The position numbers were made by a program, and so were the translations under genes. A model generated the notes under the pieces. The model was not told where the DNA came from. It ran no database searches and saw only the letters and a program-made list of their open reading frames with translations. 64,000 nucleotides of DNA, from positions 29,688-93,687 of the forward strand of contig JAGWBU010000002.1 in the NCBI GenBank assembly GCA_021295735.1, in the 5' to 3' direction. This DNA is from Candidatus Poribacteria bacterium (GTDB taxonomy: Bacteria; Poribacteria; WGA-4E; WGA-3G). Positions 44,938-52,819 of this stretch are shown here, piece after piece; within the stretch, counting starts at the first letter, position 1, and every line of letters begins with the position of its first letter.

Positions 44938-46395
44938 ATGGCACAACAAAACATAATCCTCCAAAAAATTGACGAATACCGCTGGCGCATTCCCAAGAGT
45001 TACATGAAAGGAATGCATGTAGACGGAATTGTCTATGCTAATGAAAAACTCTTAAACCAAGCCAAAAGTGATGAGGCTTTACAGCAGGTTGCAAATGTTG
45101 CACATCTCCCCGGCATTGTTAAACACTCTCTTGCAATGCCCGATTTACATTGGGGCTACGGTTTTGTTATTGGTGGTGTCGCTGCTACGGATCCGCAAGC
45201 AGATGGTGTTGTTTCTCCCGGTGGTATTGGATACGACATCAATTGTGGAGTCCGCCTCGTACGGACAAATCTTGACATCTCGCAGCTTGAGGGAAAGACA
45301 AAATCGCTTGTCGGCAAGTTGTTTGAAAACGTGCCGTGCGGTGTTGGGTCTAAAGGTAAAATTCGACTCACGGTGCAAGAAGAGCGGCAGATGTTAGAAA
45401 AAGGTGCAAGTTGGGCAATCGAGCGTGAATATGGACACCCGCAGGATCTCCAATTCACTGAAGCGACAGGCTATCTTGAACACGCCAACGCTGATGCTGC
45501 CAGTCAACGTGCCTTAGAACGTGGGAAGAATCAACTTGGCACGCTCGGTTCGGGAAACCACTTTCTTGAGGTGCAAGCGGTTGATCGTATCTTTTACCGG
45601 GAAGCTGCTGATGCTATGGGGCTGCGTGAGGGCAATATATGCGTTATGATTCATACGGGTTCACGCGGTTTTGGTTATCAGATTTGTGATGAGCATGTTA
45701 AAAGTTGGGTACAGGTGGCTGAGAGATATGGAATAAACTTACCTGATAGACAACTTGCTTCTGCGCCGCTGAACTCGCCAGAGGGCAAAGATTACATCAC
45801 CGCTATGGCATGTAGTGCGAATTATGCGTGGAACAATCGGCAGTGTATCATGCATCTCGTCCGCCAGACCTTTATGAAGTTTTTTGACACAACTGAGGAC
45901 GAACTCGGATTAGAACTTGTTTATGACGTTGCACATAACATAGGTAAGTTTGAAAAACATAAAGTTGATGGTAAGGAACGCGAACTTTTCATTCACCGCA
46001 AAGGGGCAACCCGTGCATTCCCAGCTGGACATCCAGAAATTCCACAAAAATACCAGAAAGTTGGACAACCTGTGTTGATACCTGGCGATATGGGGACTGC
46101 CTCTTATGTACTTGTTGGCAATCCGGGTGCAATGGCAGAGACATGGGGCACAACTTGTCATGGTGCGGGGAGAGTTCTGTCACGGCGGAAGGCGATTGAC
46201 TTGACAAAAGGTAGGTCTATCCAAGCGGACCTTGAAGCACGAGGCATTTTCGTTCGTGCTGAAGGTAAACGCACACTTCAGGAGGAGGTTTCGGAGGCAT
46301 ATAAAGATGTTGATGAAGTTGTCCGTGTTGTGGATGAAGCGGGACTTTCACGCCGTGTCGCGCGCCTCCGACCAATTGGAGTTGTGAAAGGCTAA
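44938..46395 (+). CDS. rtcB: RNA-splicing ligase RtcB
   Basis: RtcB joins RNA 2',3'-cyclic phosphate and 5'-hydroxyl ends, using GTP and Mn. The 485-residue protein has GIGYDINCGVR near 96-106 (metal Cys), GNHFLEV near 206-212, HTGSRGFG near 239-246, and CHGAGRVLSRR near 404-414 with the His that takes GMP. It starts 29 bases after the Gfo/Idh gene. No RtcA, Ro60 or RtcR gene is seen, but a sigma-54-like promoter and structured RNA lie just downstream. Confidence 0.97.
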   Translation: MAQQNIILQKIDEYRWRIPKSYMKGMHVDGIVYANEKLLNQAKSDEALQQVANVAHLPGIVKHSLAMPDLHWGYGFVIGGVAATDPQADGVVSPGGIGYDINCGVRLVRTNLDISQLEGKTKSLVGKLFENVPCGVGSKGKIRLTVQEERQMLEKGASWAIEREYGHPQDLQFTEATGYLEHANADAASQRALERGKNQLGTLGSGNHFLEVQAVDRIFYREAADAMGLREGNICVMIHTGSRGFGYQICDEHVKSWVQVAERYGINLPDRQLASAPLNSPEGKDYITAMACSANYAWNNRQCIMHLVRQTFMKFFDTTEDELGLELVYDVAHNIGKFEKHKVDGKERELFIHRKGATRAFPAGHPEIPQKYQKVGQPVLIPGDMGTASYVLVGNPGAMAETWGTTCHGAGRVLSRRKAIDLTKGRSIQADLEARGIFVRAEGKRTLQEEVSEAYKDVDEVVRVVDEAGLSRRVARLRPIGVVKG

Positions 46396-46477
46396 TTTCT
46401 ACACATTCATCTGCTCCATCCATGATTGCCAAAAATTCTGAAGAGTGAGAGCGACTTCCTGTCAATACATCATTCCA

Positions 46478-46525
46478 ACAATGTCTATTTTTTAATCATC
46501 AGATTGTCCAAAAAATAGGCATTGT
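46478..46525. repeat. A/T-rich inverted repeat after rtcB
   Basis: 16-base arms 46478-46493 and 46510-46525 (ACAATGTCTATTTTTT and its inverse, one mismatch that pairs as G-U) enclose 16 bases. It may be the rtcB terminator or a remnant of a mobile element. Confidence 0.8.
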
Positions 46526-46560
46526 TGCCAAACAAACAGCCAAATATAACCCTTTTCCGT

Positions 46561-46576
46561 TGGCATAGAAATTGCT
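46561..46576 (+). promoter_or_regulatory. Sigma-54-like promoter
   Basis: TGGCATAGAAATTGCT keeps both invariant elements, the GG of TGGCA (-24) and the GC of TTGC (-12), at the exact distance of the consensus TGGCACGNNNNTTGCW. It differs at two positions (C6 to T, G7 to A). The expected start is near 46587. No enhancer-binding site or activator gene was identified in the window. Confidence 0.55.
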
Positions 46577-46586
46577 TAACTATTAG

Positions 46587-46715
46587 GTATGCCTCCTTAG
46601 GTGAGTCGGAACTGCAATCTCTGAAAAGCGCAACCGGTAGCCGATATTGCATGCGTTAGGTTAGGATCCCTGACATTTCTCAACCGTTTTGAGACGTAGT
46701 TTCCGACTCTTTTTA
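46587..46715 (+). ncRNA. Candidate structured small RNA
   Basis: A perfect 9-bp closing stem joins GAGTCGGAA (46603-46611) with TTCCGACTC (46701-46709), continued by two more pairs beyond a bulge. Inside are three helices: TGCAAT 46613-46618 with ATTGCA 46646-46651, TTAGG-ATC-CCTGA near 46661-46673, and TCTCAA with TTGAGA at 46678-46694. TTTTT follows the closing stem directly. The multi-branched fold with a clean T-run end is typical of a stand-alone RNA. It is not a recognised tRNA, 4.5S, 6S or known riboswitch pattern. Confidence 0.55.
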
Positions 46716-46747
46716 TATTTTGTTAAGTAATTCTAAAAGCATTAACA

Positions 46748-48208
46748 TTACCCGACCCCAATCAATTTGCGCAATGTTTGAACTAACGTGCCTTCCGAAA
46801 GCCATTTCGCAGCCACACGCCACACACTCGTTGAATAAGTCGGATATACGTGCATCATTCCGCTCAACTTCCGCAATGGAATCCCTTGCTGCATCGCCAA
46901 AACATACTCATGGATAACCTCACCCGCATTTGCACCGACAAGGTGTACTCCTAATATCTTCCCTTTCCACTTGCTTGCGATGACTTTGCTAAATCCGTGT
47001 GTTTCACCTTCAGCAACTGCCCTGTCAACATCTGACTGATCCAGTGTAAAAACATCAACATCTCCATATTTCTCGCGTGCTTCTGCTTCAGTCAATCCAC
47101 ATCGAGCCACCTCTGGATCACAGAACGTTGTCCAAGGCACCACAGAATAGTTTATCTTTTTGGATAAAGGTAATAAAAAATTTCGGACTAACAATTGTGC
47201 TTGAAATGCTGCCACATGTGTAAAAAGATAGTGTCCAATTACGTCACCTGCAGCGTATATGTTTTTCACATGTGTCTGAAGTTGTCCATTAACAATGATT
47301 CCATTTTTTTCAACTTTCACACCAATTTTGTCAAGTCCCAATCCTTCAATATTTGGCGCACGTCCTGCGGCAACCAGAATCTTATCGTAAACTTGTTCCT
47401 GATTATCACTGGTAGATGTATTTTGTAATCCCGAAAACGTTACATTTATACCGTCTTTATGTTTTTCAATTTTCGTTATATCCGTATTAAGTCGAATATC
47501 AATACCCTCTGAAGTCAGGTAGTTTAGCATTCGCTCAGAAACATCCGCGTCCTCTTTTGTTAGGATACGTGCGCTCCGTTGTGCTATCGTGACTCTTGCG
47601 CCAAGTCGATGAAATGCTTGCCCTAATTCAATACCGATCGGACCGGCACCGACAACAAGCAGCCGTTGTGGAAGTTCTTCTAATTCCCATACATTTTCAC
47701 TGTCAAGATAACCACAAGATTCCAATCCGGGTATAGGTGGCGCGAGCGGACGCGACCCTGTAGAAATCACAAACTTTTTGCTTTTGAGGGTTCGGGTTTG
47801 ACCGTTTTCACTGTCTTCCACAACAAAGGTATCGCGTGATTCAAAATGTCCATTTCCAAAGATGACATCAACCCCCATCTCGCGGAACCGTTCAGGATTA
47901 TCGTGTTCTTCTTCAATCACATGTTGGGTACTTCGCACGTATTCTATCACTTTTTGCCATTCAGGTTTGGTTTCAGCGGTAGTAATCCCGTATTTTTTCG
48001 CGTCTCGGATATAATTTGCAACCTTTGCAGCTTTGAGCAATGCTTTAGATGGCACGCACCCTGTCCAGAGGCAATCACCACCGATGCGATGTTTTTCCAC
48101 AAGCGCAGTTTTTTTACCGAGTTTAGCACCAGCAACTGCAAGCACAAGCCCTGCACTTCCCCCGCCGATGATAGTTAAATCATAGATGTTTGCAGTTTTT
48201 TCATTCAT
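46748..48208 (-). CDS. Pyridine nucleotide-disulfide oxidoreductase (Lpd/MerA-like)
   Basis: A 486-residue FAD flavoprotein with FAD-binding GGGSAGL near 16, the redox disulfide GGDCLWTGCVPSK (about 42-54), a second NAD(P) Rossmann GAGPIGIELG near 182-191, AGDVIGHYLFTHVA for FAD, and a dimerisation domain. It resembles mercuric reductase and dihydrolipoyl dehydrogenase, but the C terminus has MMHVYPTYSTS instead of the HAHPT of true Lpd, and no C-terminal vicinal cysteines as in MerA. The substrate is therefore unknown. It follows the D-aminoacylase-like gene by 10 bases. Confidence 0.9.
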   Translation of the reverse strand: MNEKTANIYDLTIIGGGSAGLVLAVAGAKLGKKTALVEKHRIGGDCLWTGCVPSKALLKAAKVANYIRDAKKYGITTAETKPEWQKVIEYVRSTQHVIEEEHDNPERFREMGVDVIFGNGHFESRDTFVVEDSENGQTRTLKSKKFVISTGSRPLAPPIPGLESCGYLDSENVWELEELPQRLLVVGAGPIGIELGQAFHRLGARVTIAQRSARILTKEDADVSERMLNYLTSEGIDIRLNTDITKIEKHKDGINVTFSGLQNTSTSDNQEQVYDKILVAAGRAPNIEGLGLDKIGVKVEKNGIIVNGQLQTHVKNIYAAGDVIGHYLFTHVAAFQAQLLVRNFLLPLSKKINYSVVPWTTFCDPEVARCGLTEAEAREKYGDVDVFTLDQSDVDRAVAEGETHGFSKVIASKWKGKILGVHLVGANAGEVIHEYVLAMQQGIPLRKLSGMMHVYPTYSTSVWRVAAKWLSEGTLVQTLRKLIGVG

Positions 48209-48218
48209 GTTTTCACTT

Positions 48219-49766
48219 TTATCTGTGATGACGTAGTACTTTCCCTGGCAGTTTTCCGGTTACATTTCCATCTTTGATGACGGGAATTCCGTTGACGAAT
48301 ACCCAATCCACACCGACAGGGGGTTGCACTGGATCAAACCAAGTAGAACGATCTGCGACAGTATCAGGATTAAAAATAACAATATCTGCAGCAAGTCCAC
48401 GCGCAATTTTTCCACGGTCAGCAAGTCGGAATCGTTCTGCGGGAAAACCACTCATCTTATAAACAGCTTCTTTTAATGAAACTAACTGTCGTTCTCGTAC
48501 AAATTTACCAAGATACTGCACGAAGCACCCGTAACTGCGTGGATGCGGATGTGGAATGTTATAAACACCATCGCTGGCAATCATCATACGCGGGTGTTGT
48601 GCGGTACGATTCAAAATCCGTTCATTTTTTTCTGGTGATGTAGCCCACGGCATTACAAAGGTTTCAATTGCTAATTCTTCTTGGATAAAATCGAATGCGA
48701 ATTCTTCGTTGGATTTGCCTTCACGTTTAGCAGCGTCTGAGAGTAGGATGCCGATATATCTTCCAGACTTGTTATAGCCTACAATTTGGTTGCCTTCTCC
48801 TAATTTTTCTCGCAGATAGGGGAGTGATTTTTCTCTAACATCGGGATTTTCCAGATTTGCTAACATTTCATCAGGTGTACCTGTCTGATATTCCATTGGG
48901 AGCATCATTGCAAGGTGTGTCATCCCTGCTGGATAGAGATAAGATTCAAATGTCAAATCTATGCCTTCACGTTCAACTCGCTCAAGCACGTCCGCCGATT
49001 CATCATCAACGCGTTCATGTGAAATATGGACTGGAATCTCTGCCTGTTGCGCAATTTCAATTGTTTCCTCCCAAGCAGGTTTTCTACCAATAAGTTGGTA
49101 ACGGATGTGTGCAGCGTAGATGGCATCGTAACTTGCTGCTACCTTTGAAAGATAGACTAACTCGTTCAAGTCAGCATTTGCAGAGGGTTGATAATCCAGA
49201 CCTAAACAGAGACAACATGCCCCCGCTTCAAGCCATTCGCGTGTGGTTTGCTCCATCGCTTTCAGTTCATCGGTGGTAGCAGGACGTGCATCCCATCCCA
49301 TCGCACCGAGACGGACAGCGCAATGCGGCACTTGCGGGTAGAGGTTTGCAGGAATTTGCCCATCGAACATACTGAGATATTCGTCTGGTGTTTGCCAATT
49401 TAGCGGAACTTTGTCATCTCCATACGCAAATTGCGTATAATGCCATAGTTCCTGCGCGAGTTTTGAGGGCAAAGGTGCCCATCCAAAACCGTCTGGTGCG
49501 GCTAAATGAGTGGTTACACCCTGCATTACAGCAGCAAACTGGTCACGCCCACCCAGTAGTGAGATTTCAGAATGAACGTGAACATCAACGAAGCCGGGAC
49601 ACACAACCAATCCATCTGCTGATATTCGCCGTGAGGCTTCCGCTTTTTGTAAATTGCCTATTTCTGTGATCTGACCGCCATGAATACCGATATCTGCAAC
49701 ATAAGGTTCCCGTTTTCCTGTGCCATCAACGATGTTTCCACCGGCAATAATAATATCAAATGCCAC
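48219..49766 (-). CDS. N-acyl-D-amino-acid deacylase / D-aminoacylase-like amidohydrolase
   Basis: A 515-residue metal-dependent amidohydrolase of the D-aminoacylase group. It begins with the small beta domain DIIIAGGNIVDGTGK, followed by the metal motif VDVHVHSE (about 60-67), AHIRYQL near 223, a later His in HISHERVDDES near 252, and ASDGVYNIPHPHPRSYG near 400. The C-terminal beta region closes the protein. The natural substrate is not certain; such enzymes hydrolyse N-acyl-D-amino acids, D-glutamate derivatives or related amides. Confidence 0.9.
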   Translation of the reverse strand: MAFDIIIAGGNIVDGTGKREPYVADIGIHGGQITEIGNLQKAEASRRISADGLVVCPGFVDVHVHSEISLLGGRDQFAAVMQGVTTHLAAPDGFGWAPLPSKLAQELWHYTQFAYGDDKVPLNWQTPDEYLSMFDGQIPANLYPQVPHCAVRLGAMGWDARPATTDELKAMEQTTREWLEAGACCLCLGLDYQPSANADLNELVYLSKVAASYDAIYAAHIRYQLIGRKPAWEETIEIAQQAEIPVHISHERVDDESADVLERVEREGIDLTFESYLYPAGMTHLAMMLPMEYQTGTPDEMLANLENPDVREKSLPYLREKLGEGNQIVGYNKSGRYIGILLSDAAKREGKSNEEFAFDFIQEELAIETFVMPWATSPEKNERILNRTAQHPRMMIASDGVYNIPHPHPRSYGCFVQYLGKFVRERQLVSLKEAVYKMSGFPAERFRLADRGKIARGLAADIVIFNPDTVADRSTWFDPVQPPVGVDWVFVNGIPVIKDGNVTGKLPGKVLRHHR

Positions 49767-49776
49767 TAATCCCTCC

Positions 49777-49952
49777 TATAATAACTCAAGTTGCTACCTA
49801 TTTCGCAAATTCTCTTGTAGGAGGGGTTTCTAACCCCGATTTAGAACAAAAAACATAAGAATCAGCGAAAAAGCCTTGTTTTTTCAGTAATTAGGTTAAA
49901 ATACAATGGCTGCCGGCTCAAAATCTTATAGGTAGCAACTTAGATTATAATA
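49777..49952. mobile_element. MITE-like element with terminal inverted repeats
   Basis: Perfect 14-base inverted repeats, AAGTTGCTACCTAT (49788-49801) and its inverse (49928-49941), bound a 154-bp non-coding element. Identical 7-base TATAATA repeats lie 4 bases outside each end (49777-49783 and 49946-49952) and look like a target-site duplication. The interior holds a TTGTAGGAGGGGTTTCTAAC hairpin copy. The rest of 49767-50324 is non-coding. Confidence 0.5.
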
Positions 49953-50066
49953 GTACTATTCTTCAATCCGAAAAGTGTAGAAGAAATACGTTTTGACCTG
50001 TCTTTGAATAATGGTTGAATTATAACATATTCCAGTGATCCATTCAATACTGTCTATATTCAGTTC

Positions 50067-50186
50067 AGGGTTATTTAGTTTTAGGGTTTTTGCACATTTT
50101 CGTCAAAAAGTCGCGAGCTGGAGCTCGCTCCTACAGCAAGAGGGGCATTCAAGAATAACCGAAAATATGGAGAACTGAATAACCCT
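50067..50186. mobile_element. Second small inverted-repeat element
   Basis: AGGGTTATTTAGTTTT (50067-50082) pairs with AGAACTGAATAACCCT (50171-50186) at 13 of 16 positions. Inside is GCGAGCTGGAGCTCGC, itself a perfect palindrome near 50113-50128, and a CTCCTACAG tail. A relative of the inner part recurs near 52645-52675 (GCGAGCTGGAGTTCGC). Confidence 0.45.
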
Positions 50187-50195
50187 AGTATTCAG

Positions 50196-50224
50196 TTGCT
50201 TATTTCACTTGCTTCTGTTATACT
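50196..50224 (+). promoter_or_regulatory. Possible sigma-70 promoters before 50325
   Basis: TTGCTT (50196-50201) and TATACT (50219-50224) are 17 bases apart. A second candidate is TTTACA (50264-50269) with TAAAAT (50288-50293), 18 bases apart. Either could drive the 50325 gene cluster. Confidence 0.45.
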
Positions 50225-50324
50225 TGCATGACATAAACAGATAGATTAGATATGTTAATTTTCTTTACAAACTTCTGAATGATGTGTTAAAATTAAGGAA
50301 AGGTTTTATAGATAGTAGTTGTAA

Positions 50325-51197
50325 TTGTCAGCAAATATTGACGCATGCAATTTGGTGAAAACGTTGATTGATAAGAAACTGTTTCGAGAGAAATTCTTTC
50401 TCCATCTTATTAGTAACCCTTACGTCATTTACCCATTTGCGGCGGGTGTGCTTGGCGTTTTCGCGTCATGGGTGTTTAATTTAGAACCGAAGATTCTCTA
50501 CTTATTCGCAAGTACTGTCATCGGTATCGGTCTTCCTATTGGTGCGCTGATAACAAAGTGGACAACTGGCACGGACGACATCGCAAAACGCGTTCATGAA
50601 GAGATACTCCACGAAGCACAGCAAAGACAGGAACAGGAACTGAATGCGTTACATGAACAGTTAGAAAAGGATGGAGACAAAAGAACAGAACAGATGCTGG
50701 AGGAACTTCGTGCCTTACACCAATCTTTTCAGGAGGAAGCACGGGACGCTGGTTGGATGGCAACCCTTCCTATTACGGTAAGTGCAGAAATTACCGGTAA
50801 GGTCACTGAACTTTTTACGCAAGCCGTTCAGTGTTTGAAAGATACGTTGAAAATGCATGAGAAATCAAAAGATTCGCAATTAGCAACTGTCAAGCAAGTT
50901 CTGCAACAACACCGAGAACAGCAGATAGCAGACGTTCAGCAAACAATTGTTCAACTTTCACATCTCTATGCACGTGTGCTTACGCTTAGTCCTGAAAGTA
51001 ATGAGACAGAACTCTCACGACTACGCACGGAACTTGACGAAAGCCTCGCTTTTGCGAAGAAGGTTGATGAACAGATACGGGAGTTTACGCCAAATATTGA
51101 TAAAGAGATACGTCAAACGAGTCATTCATTAGAAGACGCCCATACTGTGACTGTGCACCCGAAAGTAGAATCTACGGAAGAAAGCAAGTTTCAATAA
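50325..51197 (+). CDS. Membrane-anchored coiled-coil protein
   Basis: A 290-residue protein with two hydrophobic segments near 29-70 (YPFAAGVLGVFASWVF and ILYLFASTVIGIGLPIGALI) and a long helical, Glu/Gln-rich tail with heptad spacing (about 85-280). I do not recognise a named family. The start is TTG 50325 without a good ribosome site; GTG 50355 is an alternative. It precedes the first PspA-like gene by 47 bases in the same direction and so may belong to that membrane-stress-like cluster. Confidence 0.65.
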   Translation: MSANIDACNLVKTLIDKKLFREKFFLHLISNPYVIYPFAAGVLGVFASWVFNLEPKILYLFASTVIGIGLPIGALITKWTTGTDDIAKRVHEEILHEAQQRQEQELNALHEQLEKDGDKRTEQMLEELRALHQSFQEEARDAGWMATLPITVSAEITGKVTELFTQAVQCLKDTLKMHEKSKDSQLATVKQVLQQHREQQIADVQQTIVQLSHLYARVLTLSPESNETELSRLRTELDESLAFAKKVDEQIREFTPNIDKEIRQTSHSLEDAHTVTVHPKVESTEESKFQ

Positions 51198-51244
51198 GTT
51201 GTTAATTGTAGGCGAACTTAATCTCATAATAAGGAAGAATTCCA

Positions 51245-51790
51245 ATGTTAAACGGCATTACCCGTTATTTCAAAGGAATCTGGTATGCGCTTATTGGTCA
51301 GGCACAGAGGCAGAGCAATAGACACACGCATAATCTAAAAGCAGTACGAGCTGCCTATGAAGTCCTAATCCGTGTTAAGCAGGAGGATGTCCAGAATTAC
51401 AAACAGGTGATTGGGCAAACAATCGCGCTGATTGAACAAAAGAAAAATGCCCTTAGGGGTGTCACAAATGACATTGAGAAGTTGGAACAGATGAAGGCAG
51501 GTGCAATCGCAAAGGCGAAAAACACAGCCGCTGAACTACGAGATTCAGGTGCATCAGCAGAAGAAATCGAACAGCATCCAGACTATGTCCGACATATTAC
51601 TTCTTATAATGATTATCACTCCACATTGGAGGAGAAAAACGCGCGCATTGATGAACTTAAGCAGGATATTGGACGCGCGCAGGAAGACATTGAAACGCAT
51701 AAACTTCAGATAACCAGTCTCCATCGTGATCTGAATAAGCTTAAGACACAACAATCTGACGCTGCACGTGAACCAAAGGGAAATCAGTGA
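51245..51790 (+). pseudogene. PspA/IM30-like protein, truncated duplicate
   Basis: A 181-residue copy of the PspA-like protein at 52820: FKGIWYALIGQAQRQSNRH, KLEQMKAGAIAKAK, YNDYHSTLEEKNARIDEL and ITSLHRDL align all along. It loses the frame after the QSD residues near 171, stopping at 51790. The missing C-terminal part resumes in the next frame at 51792. The N-terminal helices are intact, so a shortened product may still form, but compared with its sister it is broken. Confidence 0.75.
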
Positions 51791-51791
51791 T

Positions 51792-51920
51792 ATGTTATCA
51801 GGTATTAGTATGAATGATATTTCAGCGGATTTGATAAAGATACAGGAAGAAATTCGGCAGAAAGAGGCTGAAGGTGTTAATGAACAATCAGAAACGGATG
51901 GAGACAAAAAACCGAAGTAG
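51792..51920 (+). pseudogene. Remnant of the PspA-like C-terminal part
   Basis: A 42-codon frame starting MLSGISMNDISADLIK aligns with MLSGISTDGTSAELTR of the intact gene, then decays to the stop at 51918-51920. The segment corresponding to residues 172-187 of the intact protein is missing, and a frame change separates it from 51245-51790. Confidence 0.6.
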
Positions 51921-52050
51921 TTGCAGTAAGAATTCGTACCCTGAGTCAATCTATAACAGCAATAAAATAAATGTCTGCGGAAGAAGGAAAACTCCAATAA
52001 TGTGTTGCTTCAAATAATGGCAAGCGACAGCAAGACAATCAGGAAAATAA

Positions 52051-52578
52051 ATGCTTGAAACGTTTGAACCTGACATCTTCAAAAAGACCTACATGTCCTA
52101 TTATCGAAAATGGTGCGTTGCATGGGGTGTTATAATGGTTTTACTTGTTGCATTGATTGTAACATCATATACCATAAACTCCGAGTCTCAAATTATTGCA
52201 ACAGGTCTTTTCGTGATTGACCGTATCGCCCTAGGGATCCTAACGGGTTATGGTTTGATCGGTATTGCTGTTGTATATGCTTTTGCGATTCTTGCTATGA
52301 GTCCTGGCCAAGCATTAGGAATTATAGCAATCGGTGGTATAAATGCATGCGGTATTATCGCAATTGGGGTTAATGCTGGTGGTATTATAGCGCTCGGTAT
52401 AAATGCTTATGGAGTTATTGCTATCGGTCCACATGCTTGGGGGATTTATACATTATCTAATTCTGAATTTGGCAAAGGCAGATATAGATTTTCACCTAAC
52501 CATCAAGATGAACAAGCAGTCAAATTCTTTACACATTTTATGCCAAAATTGAACACAGCATTTTCACCTAACTCTTGA
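52051..52578 (+). CDS. Membrane protein with short Gly-rich repeats
   Basis: A 175-residue protein. Two transmembrane helices (about 21-44 and 53-85) are followed by a run of about 9-11-residue repeats of the type (G)IIAIG-x-NA-x-G (about 88-135), such as GIIAIGVNAGG and GIIALGINAYG. This pattern, hydrophobic with regular Gly, fits a beta-helix-like or membrane-surface stack; I do not recognise a characterised family. It lies between the two PspA-like genes and is probably part of that cluster. Confidence 0.65.
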   Translation: MLETFEPDIFKKTYMSYYRKWCVAWGVIMVLLVALIVTSYTINSESQIIATGLFVIDRIALGILTGYGLIGIAVVYAFAILAMSPGQALGIIAIGGINACGIIAIGVNAGGIIALGINAYGVIAIGPHAWGIYTLSNSEFGKGRYRFSPNHQDEQAVKFFTHFMPKLNTAFSPNS

Positions 52579-52819
52579 AGTATAAAATATGGATAAACAG
52601 TGGTATTCAATTGTCGACTTATTACCTGTTTTAATCTAAAAGGTCGCGAGCTGGAGTTCGCTCCTACAGGAAGAGGCTTTTTTAAAGAAGGAAATTTATT
52701 GGAAAATTGAATGGCTTTGTATGGATAAACACCATAACTTGTTTTAAGGTTGTAATTATTGTAAAATTCAGGAATAGATTTCAAATCAAATTTAATCTCA
52801 CACTCAGGAGGATTTACTA
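52579..52819. other. Intergenic with palindromic repeat
   Basis: The stretch holds a GCGAGCTGGAGTTCGCTCCTAC repeat copy near 52645-52670, flanked by imperfect inverted ATTCAATT/AATTGAAT sequences (about 52593 and 52703), a layout like the 50067 element. No gene is seen. Confidence 0.5.

Larger units (their letters stand above)
46396..46747. other. Convergent intergenic region rich in structure
   Basis: No protein gene is seen. It holds, in order, a long A/T inverted repeat (46478-46525), a sigma-54-like promoter (46561-46576), and a compact RNA structure with a T run (46587-46715). All lie between the rtcB stop and the convergent flavoprotein stop, so the RNA would be transcribed independently. 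Confidence 0.75.

Noticed and set aside
46587..46715. tRNA (including selenocysteine tRNA) or 4.5S RNA identity for the structured RNA
   Set aside because: There is no T-loop TTCRA pattern, CCA end or anticodon arm, and no GGTCAGG...GGAAGG core of the signal-recognition RNA.
46748..48208. Dihydrolipoyl dehydrogenase or mercuric reductase identity
   Set aside because: The active-site disulfide fits, but the C-terminal His-Pro motif of Lpd and the C-terminal Cys pair of MerA are both absent.
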